Both the position numbers and the translations under genes were made by a program. From Pseudomonas sp. N3-W (lineage in GTDB: Bacteria; Pseudomonadota; Gammaproteobacteria; Pseudomonadales; Pseudomonadaceae): DNA of 64,000 nt. Position 1 is the first letter of the stretch. Every line of letters begins with the position of its first letter. The notes under the pieces were generated by a model that searched no databases, was not told the origin of the DNA, and was given only the letters and a program-made list of their open reading frames with translations. The stretch is from contig NZ_CP103965.1 of NCBI RefSeq assembly GCF_024970185.1, positions 554,001 through 618,000 on the forward strand, given 5' to 3'. Positions 7,525 to 15,778 of the stretch are shown in pieces.

Positions 7525-8420
7525 TGCTCAACCGATTTCAAGGCTGGCGCGAACGTGGCTGGGCGGTGGTTGACGCCTCGACTTATGCACAGGCCTGGCA
7601 GCGTTTTGGCGGCAGCGTCGCGACGCACCCGTTGGTGGTCGAGCGTCTGGCGCAGTTGGCCGGCATCCCGGTACGCTACTTGGCCTGGGAACAGGACGGC
7701 GACGTCAAAGCCGCCATTCCGACCTGGGGTCGCGATCTGGCCCTGTCCAAGGACGTACTCAAACGCAGCGGAAAAAAAGGCCTGTTCGACCTTGGCAATG
7801 CCGAGCTGATCCTGCCGGCTGCTGCGGATGCGCAGGCGCCGTTGCGTCATCGTGGGCGCTATCTGTCGGCGCTCAACGAAGGCCGCTTCACCGGCATCAA
7901 GCTACAGACCGAACAGTTGGCCATGGCCCGTACGCCTGAAGAACTGTCGAAGAAGTTTCGCTACAACCAGCGCCGCGAATTGCGTCTGCTGGAAGAGGCG
8001 GGCGGGGTGGTGCGACCGGTCTCGGAGTTTTCCAGCACGGAACTGGCGGCGATCTACTGCGATCTGTTCCTGCGCCGCTGGGGCTTCCCGGCTACCGGCG
8101 CCGCACGCATGGGCGAGGTGATCGAGCTGCTGCGCGAGTTGCTGATCGGTTCGGTGATTTTCCTCAACGATGCGCCCATCGCCATTCAACTGGTGTATCG
8201 CGTCGAGGCGCTGGAATGGATCAGCGTCGAGTACATCAACGGTGGCGTCGACCCCGAAACCCGTGAATTCAGCCCCGGCAGCGTGCTGAGTTTTCTCAAC
8301 ACGCAAAGCGCCTGGGAACACGCCCGTGCCCTGAACAAACCCCTGCGGTTTTCGTTCGGTCGGGCCGATCGTGAATACAAGGACCGTTGGTGCAATCCTG
8401 TGCCGGTCTTCACCGTGTGA
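7524..8420 (+). CDS. mig-14: Mig-14 family protein (GNAT-like fold)
   Basis: A 298-aa protein matching the Mig-14 family by length, by its core (KFRYNQRRELRLLEE near 149-163 and EWISVEYINGGVD near 232-244), by the C-terminal FGRADREYKDRWCNP, and by position (PA5003 in P. aeruginosa). Mig-14 proteins are inner-membrane-associated, related to FemAB/GNAT acyltransferases, and are linked to resistance to antimicrobial peptides. The biochemical reaction is unknown. It is tightly coupled to wapH (one-base overlap) and is followed eight bases later by the deacetylase gene. Confidence 0.8.
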   Translation: MLNRFQGWRERGWAVVDASTYAQAWQRFGGSVATHPLVVERLAQLAGIPVRYLAWEQDGDVKAAIPTWGRDLALSKDVLKRSGKKGLFDLGNAELILPAAADAQAPLRHRGRYLSALNEGRFTGIKLQTEQLAMARTPEELSKKFRYNQRRELRLLEEAGGVVRPVSEFSSTELAAIYCDLFLRRWGFPATGAARMGEVIELLRELLIGSVIFLNDAPIAIQLVYRVEALEWISVEYINGGVDPETREFSPGSVLSFLNTQSAWEHARALNKPLRFSFGRADREYKDRWCNPVPVFTV

Positions 8421-8428
8421 GCCCACCC

Positions 8429-9871
8429 ATGAGTCGCAAACAGCAACTGCTCAAGCGTCATCGGCGCAACAAACGCATCGGTCTGCTGATCGCTCTGGCA
8501 CTGCTGATTGCCGTCGGCGTGCTGGTGGCGTGGTGGTTGCCGCTGCTGCTCGCGGTGCTGGGCTGGATCGCCCACGAAGCGTGGTTTGCCGATCACCTGT
8601 TTTATTCGCCCACAGACGATTACCAGTACAGCTTCCCGCCGTATACCCAGCAGCCCAAGGTCCGCCTGAATGGCGAGCACCTGCGGCTGGACGACGGCGT
8701 GATGCTGGTGGATGACGCCACACTGGTGTTGGCACTGCGGGTCAAAAGCACCTGGCTGGGACGTTTCTTCGACCCGGTAGTAGAGCTGGCGGGTGGCAAT
8801 CATCCGGACCGGCAAACGTTCGAGCGTGGGGTCAACGGCCTGCGTTACCTGAACCTGACGGGGCAGGCGCACGTTCTGTCTCAAGGCTTGCTGCGTTTGC
8901 GCGGGCGTTTCTGCCGCGTGTTTGGTGAGCCGGTGTTGTGGGCGTTCGAGCAGCCGGATTATCACCGTCAACGGGTCATGGTGATCGCGCCGCACGCCGA
9001 TGACGCAGAGCTGGCGGCCTACGGTCTGTACAGCCAGGCGGATGAAGCGTGGATCGTCACCCTGACTGCCGGTGAAATCGAAGCCGAACACTATCAACAG
9101 CTAGGCCTGAGCAAGGTCGAGGCCGCACGCCTCAAGGGCCGTCTGCGCGCATGGGACAGTATTGCCGTGCCGCGCTGGGCCGGTGTGCCTGAAGCGCATT
9201 GCGTGCAGCTCGGTTATTTCTGTTTGCAACTGGCAGCCATGCAGGCGGCGCCGGCGCAACCAATGGGCTCGCGCGAAGCCGAGCTGAATGACACCCGCCT
9301 GTTCCGCCAGTTGAACCCGTTTGCGCTGCCCGGCGACGCCGACGGTGCGCCGAGCTGGAACAACCTGCTGGCGGACCTGCGTGAACTGCTGCTGCGGGCG
9401 CGTCCCGACGTGATCGTGCTGCCGCACCCAACCCTTGACCCGCACCCCGACCATGTCTGCGCCCAGGCAGCGGTCCTCGAAGCCTTGCAAGGCCTGGACT
9501 GGCAGCCGACCACGCTGCTGGGCTATGCCAACCATTTGCATGACAACGACCGCTGGCCGATGGGCGACGCCGGAAATGGCATTGCCCTGCCGCCGGCCTT
9601 CGACGCATCGCTGGCGATGCAACCCTGCTGCCTGCCGATGTCGGTAGAGCTGCAGCGTGACAAAGCCATGGCGTTGGGCATGATGCATGACCTGCAACCG
9701 CCCATGCCGTTCAAGCGGCGCCTGCGTCGGGTGATCCAGCGACTGCTGGCCGGCCGCAAATCGCCCGCTTATGGCGAGAACGAGTTCTTTCGCAAGGCCG
9801 TCCGGCGCCACGAACTTTTGTGGATCCTCAAGCACACACCAGGCAATGTTTCTCAGCGGGGAGAGTTATGA
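8429..9871 (+). CDS. dnpA: PIG-L family de-N-acetylase, DnpA-like
   Basis: A 480-aa protein with an N-terminal hydrophobic region (about residues 17-45) and a PIG-L/LmbE deacetylase domain. Zinc ligands are visible in PHADDAE near 188 and in HPTLDPHPDH near 331-340. Such enzymes remove acetyl from N-acetylated sugars; in P. aeruginosa the gene at this place (PA5002, dnpA) affects fluoroquinolone persistence and probably modifies LPS. ATG 8429 is used, eight bases after mig-14; the frame is open earlier but that would overlap mig-14. The stop overlaps the next start as ATGA. Confidence 0.8.
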   Translation: MSRKQQLLKRHRRNKRIGLLIALALLIAVGVLVAWWLPLLLAVLGWIAHEAWFADHLFYSPTDDYQYSFPPYTQQPKVRLNGEHLRLDDGVMLVDDATLVLALRVKSTWLGRFFDPVVELAGGNHPDRQTFERGVNGLRYLNLTGQAHVLSQGLLRLRGRFCRVFGEPVLWAFEQPDYHRQRVMVIAPHADDAELAAYGLYSQADEAWIVTLTAGEIEAEHYQQLGLSKVEAARLKGRLRAWDSIAVPRWAGVPEAHCVQLGYFCLQLAAMQAAPAQPMGSREAELNDTRLFRQLNPFALPGDADGAPSWNNLLADLRELLLRARPDVIVLPHPTLDPHPDHVCAQAAVLEALQGLDWQPTTLLGYANHLHDNDRWPMGDAGNGIALPPAFDASLAMQPCCLPMSVELQRDKAMALGMMHDLQPPMPFKRRLRRVIQRLLAGRKSPAYGENEFFRKAVRRHELLWILKHTPGNVSQRGEL

Positions 9872-11022
9872 GTCAGCGGTCCAAGGTCTTGCAGCTACAG
9901 CCTGACTACAACGTCAAAGCCCACGATTTCGCCGACCTTGCCGAGCAGATCGTCAAGGCGCTGCCCGGTGATCGCTATGAAGTGACTGCCGCGTTTCTGC
10001 GCGGTAAGCCGGGGCCGGGCGAGGCGGTCAGCCGTGCTGATCGTTCGGTGTATTTCGAGTTCTCCGACAAGTCCCTCAAGGGGATGCGCCTGCGAGCCAT
10101 GTGGCAGCTCTACAAGTTTTGCCGCGCCGAGAAATTCGACGTAGTGATCTGTAACCGTTTCAAACCGGTGAACATGATGCTGACGCTCAACCGCTGGCTG
10201 AAGGTGCCATTGTGCATCGGTATCTCCCACGGCTTTGGCGAGTACGACCGGTTCTACCGGCGCCGCCAGACCCAGCGCCTGATTGATCGCCACTGGCGTT
10301 TTGTCGGCGTGTCGCCGGCGGTAAAACAGTATTTGCTGGACTGTGATTGCGGCTTCACCGACCAGAACACCTATGCCATCACCAATGCCATCGACATCGA
10401 GCAGGCCGAAGGCTTGCAGCACAGTCGCGAGAAGGCCCGGGAAATGCTCGGCATCGATCCGTCGGTACGGTTGATCGGCGCACTGGGCCGGTTGGTGCCG
10501 GTCAAGGGCCATATCTACTTGCTGCAGGCGTTTGCCGCGCTCAAGGACAAGTACCCGAACACGCAACTGGCGATCATTGGCGCCGGGCGCGAAGAATCGC
10601 GCCTGGCCGCTGAAATCGACCGCTTGGGCCTGAGCGGTCGTGCGCATTTGCTGGGCTTCAAGGACATCGCCTTGCAGTACATCCGCGCTTTCGACATCTG
10701 GACCATGCCGTCCCTGGCCGAAGGCCTTGGCCTGGCGTTGCTCGAAGGCATGAGCGGGCATTTGCCGGTGATTGCCTCGAACGTGCCGGCCATGCTGCCG
10801 CTGATTGTCGGGGCCGGTGGTCTGGCGGTTACACCCAAGGATGTGTCGACCTTGCAAGCGGCGCTGGACGCCTACCTTGGACTGTCGGATGACGAACTCA
10901 AGGCCAAGGGTGAGCAGGCCTTCCGCTATTTGCAGGAACAGCACGACATCGAGGTGTTCCGTCAGGAATACCTGAACCTGATCGAATCCGGCCTGGAACA
11001 GGCCCGCAAGGAACAGCCATGA
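9868..11022 (+). CDS. ssg: Cell-surface glycosyltransferase, Ssg type (GT4 family)
   Basis: A 384-aa GT-B glycosyltransferase. The donor domain has ALGRLVPVKGHIYLL, IIGAGREESRL, and the motif AEGLGLALLEGMSG near 283-296. ATG 9868 follows GGGGAGAG, a strong ribosome site, and overlaps the deacetylase stop by four bases. Its own stop overlaps the next ATG by four bases (11019-11022). By place and family it matches PA5001/ssg, named in Pseudomonas as a cell-surface-sugar biosynthesis gene affecting LPS and phage sensitivity. Confidence 0.75.
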   Translation: MSQRSKVLQLQPDYNVKAHDFADLAEQIVKALPGDRYEVTAAFLRGKPGPGEAVSRADRSVYFEFSDKSLKGMRLRAMWQLYKFCRAEKFDVVICNRFKPVNMMLTLNRWLKVPLCIGISHGFGEYDRFYRRRQTQRLIDRHWRFVGVSPAVKQYLLDCDCGFTDQNTYAITNAIDIEQAEGLQHSREKAREMLGIDPSVRLIGALGRLVPVKGHIYLLQAFAALKDKYPNTQLAIIGAGREESRLAAEIDRLGLSGRAHLLGFKDIALQYIRAFDIWTMPSLAEGLGLALLEGMSGHLPVIASNVPAMLPLIVGAGGLAVTPKDVSTLQAALDAYLGLSDDELKAKGEQAFRYLQEQHDIEVFRQEYLNLIESGLEQARKEQP

Positions 11023-11903
11023 GCGACGCGCAACCCACAGTCACAGTCATCATCGCGTCGTACAACCACGGCCCCTATATTGAGCAAAGCATTCTCAGCG
11101 TACTCAATCAGACGTATCAGCACATTGAGTTGCTGGTGGTTGATGACGGCTCCAAAGACGACAGCGTCGAGCGGATCAACGCCTTGCAAGCCGAGCACGG
11201 TTTCGACTTCCGGGTTCAGCAGAACCAGGGGCTGACCAACACCCTCAACGGGGCAATTGCCCGTGCCAAGGGCAGCCTGATCGTGCCGTTCGGTTCCGAC
11301 GACATCATGTTGCCGGAGCGCATTGCCACTCAGGTCGCGTACATGGACGGCAAGCCCGAGGTCGGCATTTGCGCCGGCAACATCGAACTGATCGACGCCG
11401 ACGGCAATCTCTATCCGGAGAAACGCCAGCGTCGGGACGTGCCGTTCCGTCGCCTGGACTTCGATGACATGTTTCTTGAGCGCAAGCCTTATCCGCCGGC
11501 GCCGACCCTGATGATTCGCCGCGAGGCGCTGGACAAGGTGGGCGGGTTCGACCCGAACATTCGTCTGGAGGACTTGCTGATCGAACTGAAAGTGACCCAT
11601 GCCGGTTACTTCATCGACGGGCTGAACGTGGTGATGGCGCGCTATCGCAAGCATGCGACCAACTCCTACAAGAACCACCGCTTCATGATCGACAACATTC
11701 TGCGCACCTACGCCTTGTTCAGCGATCATCCGCTGTACGACGAGGTGCGCTACAAGTCGTTGAACTCGATGTTCCTCAAAACAGCCAATCGCGACCGCAA
11801 GCTGGCGCGTGAACTGCTGGCACAGATCCCGTTCAAGGCCTGGAACAAGAAGACCTGGCGTGGATTGGGGCGGCTGCTTTTTTCTCCACTGGAAAAAGAC
11901 TGA
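11019..11903 (+). CDS. wapR: GT2 family core glycosyltransferase, WapR-like rhamnosyltransferase
   Basis: A 294-aa GT-A fold enzyme. The N-terminus has the GT2 nucleotide-binding pattern VTVIIASYNHGPYIEQS and VVDDGSKDD, and a DxD-type acidic motif in FGSDDIMLPER near 89-99. It corresponds by order and length to P. aeruginosa WapR (PA5000), which adds the alpha-1,3-linked rhamnose on which O antigen is attached. The donor sugar is inferred, not visible. It starts with an ATGA overlap and is followed three bases later by an acetyltransferase gene. Confidence 0.7.
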   Translation: MSDAQPTVTVIIASYNHGPYIEQSILSVLNQTYQHIELLVVDDGSKDDSVERINALQAEHGFDFRVQQNQGLTNTLNGAIARAKGSLIVPFGSDDIMLPERIATQVAYMDGKPEVGICAGNIELIDADGNLYPEKRQRRDVPFRRLDFDDMFLERKPYPPAPTLMIRREALDKVGGFDPNIRLEDLLIELKVTHAGYFIDGLNVVMARYRKHATNSYKNHRFMIDNILRTYALFSDHPLYDEVRYKSLNSMFLKTANRDRKLARELLAQIPFKAWNKKTWRGLGRLLFSPLEKD

Positions 11904-11906
11904 AAC

Positions 11907-12530
11907 ATGGGCTGGATTCAGCGGTATCGGGAAAAACGTGCGAAGCGAGCCATTCGCAAGTTGCCGAAAATAGAGCGGGGGGCAGCCCGTTTCCGGCTGC
12001 TGTATCCCGAGTACGCGTTTGGTCGTGGCAGCTATGGCTTACCGCTGGTTCATGACTGGAAAGAAGGCTCGACCCTGAGCATCGGGGCGTATTGTTCGAT
12101 TGCCGAAGGTGTTCAGATTTTTCTCGGTGGCCACCATCGTGCCGACTGGGTCACCACTTTTCCGTTCCCGGCGATGATTGCTCAGGCTTCGCATATCAGT
12201 GGCTACAGTGGAACCCATGGCGATGTGACCATTGGCAACGATGTGTGGCTATGTTCCAACAGCACTGTGCTCTCGGGCGTCACTGTCGGGGATGGGGCTA
12301 TCGTCGCGGCGGGTGCGCTGGTGACTCGCGATGTCGAGCCTTATGCCGTCGTCGGTGGCAACCCGGCTCGCTTCCTGCGTTGGCGCTTCCCTGAGGAGCA
12401 GCGTTTGCTGCTCCTGCAGAGTGCCTGGTGGGAGTGGCCCGAAGCTGAACTGCATGGCCTTGGCGACAAATTGTGCAGCGATGACATCGAAGGCTTTCTC
12501 GCCTATGCCCGCCAGCGGCAGTCCAGGTGA
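11907..12530 (+). CDS. CatB-related O-acetyltransferase (left-handed beta-helix)
   Basis: A 207-aa hexapeptide-repeat protein. The repeats run from about residue 55 to 155 ([44 protein letters not shown], then [14 protein letters not shown]), and the active-site loop has [14 protein letters not shown] with the catalytic histidine pair. These trimeric enzymes acetylate hydroxyl groups of sugars or antibiotics using acetyl-CoA. Its place right after the core rhamnosyltransferase suggests it acetylates a core or O-antigen sugar. I do not recall it in the P. aeruginosa locus, so it may be a strain-group decoration. It converges with the next gene, four bases away. Confidence 0.8.
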   Translation: MGWIQRYREKRAKRAIRKLPKIERGAARFRLLYPEYAFGRGSYGLPLVHDWKEGSTLSIGAYCSIAEGVQIFLGGHHRADWVTTFPFPAMIAQASHISGYSGTHGDVTIGNDVWLCSNSTVLSGVTVGDGAIVAAGALVTRDVEPYAVVGGNPARFLRWRFPEEQRLLLLQSAWWEWPEAELHGLGDKLCSDDIEGFLAYARQRQSR

Positions 12531-12534
12531 TCGT

Positions 12535-13758
12535 TCAACCTTGGTGAGAGGCTTTCTCTGCCAGGGTTTTCTGATCCTTGCCTTTTTGGCGCAGCCACTG
12601 CAAGACCCGCTTGCCGGCCGTCATGCCCGGCTTCTCGATGTACAGGAATGTCACGCTGCTAATAAGGATCAGCAGGCAGGCGCACACAGCCATCAAGGGC
12701 AGGAAGGTCCATGGATCGCGACCGTCGAGGTGCAATACCGGCGGTAGCCGTTGCACCAGCATCCAGATGACGAAACCGTGCAGCAGGTAGGTGCTGTAGC
12801 TGATTTCACCCAGCCAGCGAATACTGCGTGGCTTCAGAGCGCCAAACAGCGTATTCCCCGAAGCGACGATCACAAAAAACAGCGACAGCAGCAACAGCGG
12901 TATCAGGCTGAATGCCCGGCTGAAAGCGGTAAACGTAATCGTCAGGGCCGCCAGCGCGACAATTGTGGCCAGGCGTGTTTGAGCCCAAGTCACCAGCTGC
13001 GGTCGACGAACCCAGTATGCGGCCCCGATGCCCCCAAGGAAGCTGGCCAGGAAGTGCTTTTTTAGCGAATGTTCCCAGCCGATGATCTGGTACAAGGCAT
13101 AGATGCCGATCAGGCACAGCAGCACTTGCAGCCAGTTGCCGCGATAGATGAACACCATGGCTGCCAGTGGCAGGGCCAGATAGAAGAACACCTCATAAGT
13201 GAGGGTCCAGGTGACGTTGGCGATCAGCATGCCAGTGCGGTGATACTGATTGACGTCAGGTCGGTCGAAGGTCAGCCAGCCAAAAATCTGGCTGAGCAAC
13301 CGCCACCCCGACTCTTTCAACTCCCAGCCCTGCAGATGGAATACCGAAACAAACACCAGCACCATCAGCGGCAAATACAGCGGGTACAGGCGAAACAGCC
13401 GCGATACCGCGAAAGCCAGCCAATCGTGTCCACGGCCCTGGCTGAGCAGTCGGCTCCAGAACAGAAAACCGGTGATCATGAAAAACAGCGCAACGCTGCC
13501 TTGACCGAGTTGTGAGTAAAAATTGCTCGGTGGGAAGTCGATAACGCCGGTTCGCAGGAAGATCCAGGTAATGATCGAGTGGTGTACGAATACGCCAAAC
13601 GCCAGGTAGCCACGCAGGCCATCGATGCTGGCAAAACGGCTTTCGCCGGAATGCTGGAGATGCCGGGCGATTTTCGGAACCGCACGCAACAGCAATGCCG
13701 ACGTGATGATGGCCAGCAGATAAGCGGCTGGCGCTATGAAGAGATTGGTTTCTATCAT
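12535..13758 (-). CDS. Membrane acyltransferase, family 3 (OafA/YrhL type)
   Basis: A 407-aa integral membrane protein with about ten hydrophobic segments. The family signature SIDGLRGYLAFGVFVHH near residues 44-60 includes the conserved arginine and histidine. Family 3 acyltransferases move acyl groups across the inner membrane onto surface polysaccharides. Its ATG overlaps the stop of the upstream ligase gene by one base (TAATG on the minus strand), so it should be co-translated with the O-antigen ligase and probably acylates O antigen or core in the periplasm. Confidence 0.85.
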   Translation of the reverse strand: MIETNLFIAPAAYLLAIITSALLLRAVPKIARHLQHSGESRFASIDGLRGYLAFGVFVHHSIITWIFLRTGVIDFPPSNFYSQLGQGSVALFFMITGFLFWSRLLSQGRGHDWLAFAVSRLFRLYPLYLPLMVLVFVSVFHLQGWELKESGWRLLSQIFGWLTFDRPDVNQYHRTGMLIANVTWTLTYEVFFYLALPLAAMVFIYRGNWLQVLLCLIGIYALYQIIGWEHSLKKHFLASFLGGIGAAYWVRRPQLVTWAQTRLATIVALAALTITFTAFSRAFSLIPLLLLSLFFVIVASGNTLFGALKPRSIRWLGEISYSTYLLHGFVIWMLVQRLPPVLHLDGRDPWTFLPLMAVCACLLILISSVTFLYIEKPGMTAGKRVLQWLRQKGKDQKTLAEKASHQG

Positions 13759-15623
13759 TAATGCGCCTGGGCCATGAGGCTGGCGGCCAGCACTTGCCTG
13801 TGCAGGTTATCGACGGCGGATTTCGACGCTATGACCCCATAGCCCTGAAGCAGCGCTTCGAAATGCTCTTCGAACAACCAGCGCCGGTCCTCGGTATAGC
13901 GTTGCATGTGACGCAAGTTGCGTTGACGCAGGGACAGGGTCAGCGGCGATGGGTAAATACGCAAGTCGGCCAGGTCGATCAAGCCGAACTCGCCATCTTC
14001 CAGTACCAGTACGTTGCCCAGGTGCAGGGAGCGGAAATACACGCCGCGCTCATGCAACTGCGCCATGAACTTGCCGAAACGCTCTACCAGGGCCTGGCGC
14101 ACCGCCGGGGCGGTTATGCCTTGCAGCACCTGACGCAACGTGTTGCCCGGCAAAGGACAATAATGCACCGCACTGCTGCCGTTTTTGAGGCGATACAGGT
14201 TCAGGGTCTGCGGTGTCGGGATACCCATGTCGCGCAATTGCTCGCTATTGACGGCAAAGCGTTCAGAGTACGGATTGAAGCTGCCTGAGGTGTAACAGCG
14301 GCGGCGACGGAACAGTTTGAGAAAGTTGCCATCGGTCAGCCGGAGGACCTTGGGCCCCAGGCCATCCTCTTCGATCACGCGGGCATTTGCCGTCATTTGC
14401 TCAAAGGCCGTCGGCGTCAGGGGGATGACCGGGATGGTCAGCAAACGTCTGGCGCGCTGATTGATGCTCAGTGCGGCGATCAGCGCCAGCGGAATCCATA
14501 GCAGGAACCAGTGCTCCTTGGGCCGCGAGAGAATTCCCCCGCCTTCGGTCAGGCCCGCGCCAATGCCAAATACCAGCCAGGTCGATGCAACGATGAACAG
14601 CGGTTGCACACGATTGCGCCAACTGCTCAGCAGGCTCCAGGCTTGAAAAAACAGCCAGGGGATCAGGCCGAAAATCCCGACGTAATAGAGCACGCCCAAG
14701 GCGAAACTATGAGGTTCCTCTAGCGTGAAACCGGCACCGGGATCCACCGACAAGCTGGCGTTGAAACCATGGCCGATCCAGGGGTGCTCGGCAATTTTAT
14801 GCAGGACAATCTGCCAGATCTCGAAGCGGTAGGAATCACCGCGTCCGATGATCATCTGTGAAAACAGCACACCAATGGTCGCCCCGCCGATTAACAGGAC
14901 GCCGAGCAGAATGATTGAGCGACGGTTCCAGCAGATGAAACCCAGCCACAACGCTGCCATGGTCAAAGCCACCAGAGGCGTTCTGGAGCCGGTGGCGATG
15001 ATGGCGGCGAACATGACGGCCATCGCTGGCAAGCTGAGCCAAAGCATTGCGCGATGCTTGCAGGTCATGCTCAGGCTCAGCCAGTAGGCGCAGAAGAATC
15101 CGAAGACGTGGGAACTGAGCAGCGGGTTGTCGAATGCGCCTCCACCAATCAGGCGCATGCCTGGCTCATAGAGGCGGCTGAACATGTACAGGTTGTAGAT
15201 CGAGGCGATCAGGCCGACGACTGCCGCGCTGAACAGCAGGGGCTGGATGATCTCACTGCGGTAGCGCACCAGCAGGTAGCAACCGGCGAATAAAAGCATG
15301 ATATGCAGTGGGGGCTTGAACTGGCTGAGTGCGCTTTCATCATCCGGCGGGCCCCAGCACAGGCTCAGCATGGCCCAGGCGGCAAACAGCAACAGCGCGA
15401 TGAACACCGGCTCGTGCAACAGCACCTTGAATTCTCGTGGGCGCAAACAAAGTGCTATCAGTGCGGGGATGCTGAACAGACCGTAAAAAAGTTTGTGATG
15501 AAGGCTGCGGCCCGGCAGAAAAAACAGCGCGCACAGAAGCAAGAGATAGCCAAGTGGGAGGATCCACAGGCAAATGAAATCGAAGACTCGATTGGAGGTG
15601 CTGTTCAACGCGCTGAGTTGCAT
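13758..15623 (-). CDS. waaL: O-antigen ligase fused to a lipopolysaccharide-kinase-like domain
   Basis: A 621-aa protein. Residues 1-410 have about twelve membrane segments and the WaaL/Wzy_C pattern: GSRTPLVAL, IGHGFNASLSVDPG and EEPHSFALGVLYYVG in the large periplasmic loop, where the conserved histidine lies. It should join undecaprenyl-linked O antigen to core-lipid A. From about residue 430 it continues into a soluble InaA-like kinase fold (LRLTDGNFLKLFRRR, VYFRSLHLGNVLV, LIDLADLRIYP). The canonical HxD aspartate of the loop is serine here. In P. aeruginosa these parts are separate genes (PA4999, PA4998, from memory). ATG 15623 is chosen because the longer reading frame would extend into the divergent msbA gene. 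Confidence 0.85.
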   Translation of the reverse strand: MQLSALNSTSNRVFDFICLWILPLGYLLLLCALFFLPGRSLHHKLFYGLFSIPALIALCLRPREFKVLLHEPVFIALLLFAAWAMLSLCWGPPDDESALSQFKPPLHIMLLFAGCYLLVRYRSEIIQPLLFSAAVVGLIASIYNLYMFSRLYEPGMRLIGGGAFDNPLLSSHVFGFFCAYWLSLSMTCKHRAMLWLSLPAMAVMFAAIIATGSRTPLVALTMAALWLGFICWNRRSIILLGVLLIGGATIGVLFSQMIIGRGDSYRFEIWQIVLHKIAEHPWIGHGFNASLSVDPGAGFTLEEPHSFALGVLYYVGIFGLIPWLFFQAWSLLSSWRNRVQPLFIVASTWLVFGIGAGLTEGGGILSRPKEHWFLLWIPLALIAALSINQRARRLLTIPVIPLTPTAFEQMTANARVIEEDGLGPKVLRLTDGNFLKLFRRRRCYTSGSFNPYSERFAVNSEQLRDMGIPTPQTLNLYRLKNGSSAVHYCPLPGNTLRQVLQGITAPAVRQALVERFGKFMAQLHERGVYFRSLHLGNVLVLEDGEFGLIDLADLRIYPSPLTLSLRQRNLRHMQRYTEDRRWLFEEHFEALLQGYGVIASKSAVDNLHRQVLAASLMAQAH

Positions 15624-15778
15624 GCTGTGAGATTCAATCCTGAAGTTGTTCGGCCATTTTCGACGATGGCTATTTGATGCTGATTGTGGGGCGTAACAAT
15701 AACAGCCTTTATGTGATTGCCAGAACCCTGAAGAAGCTGTGCTAAAGTCAGCGTCCTTTTTATCGACATGCGCGTGAT

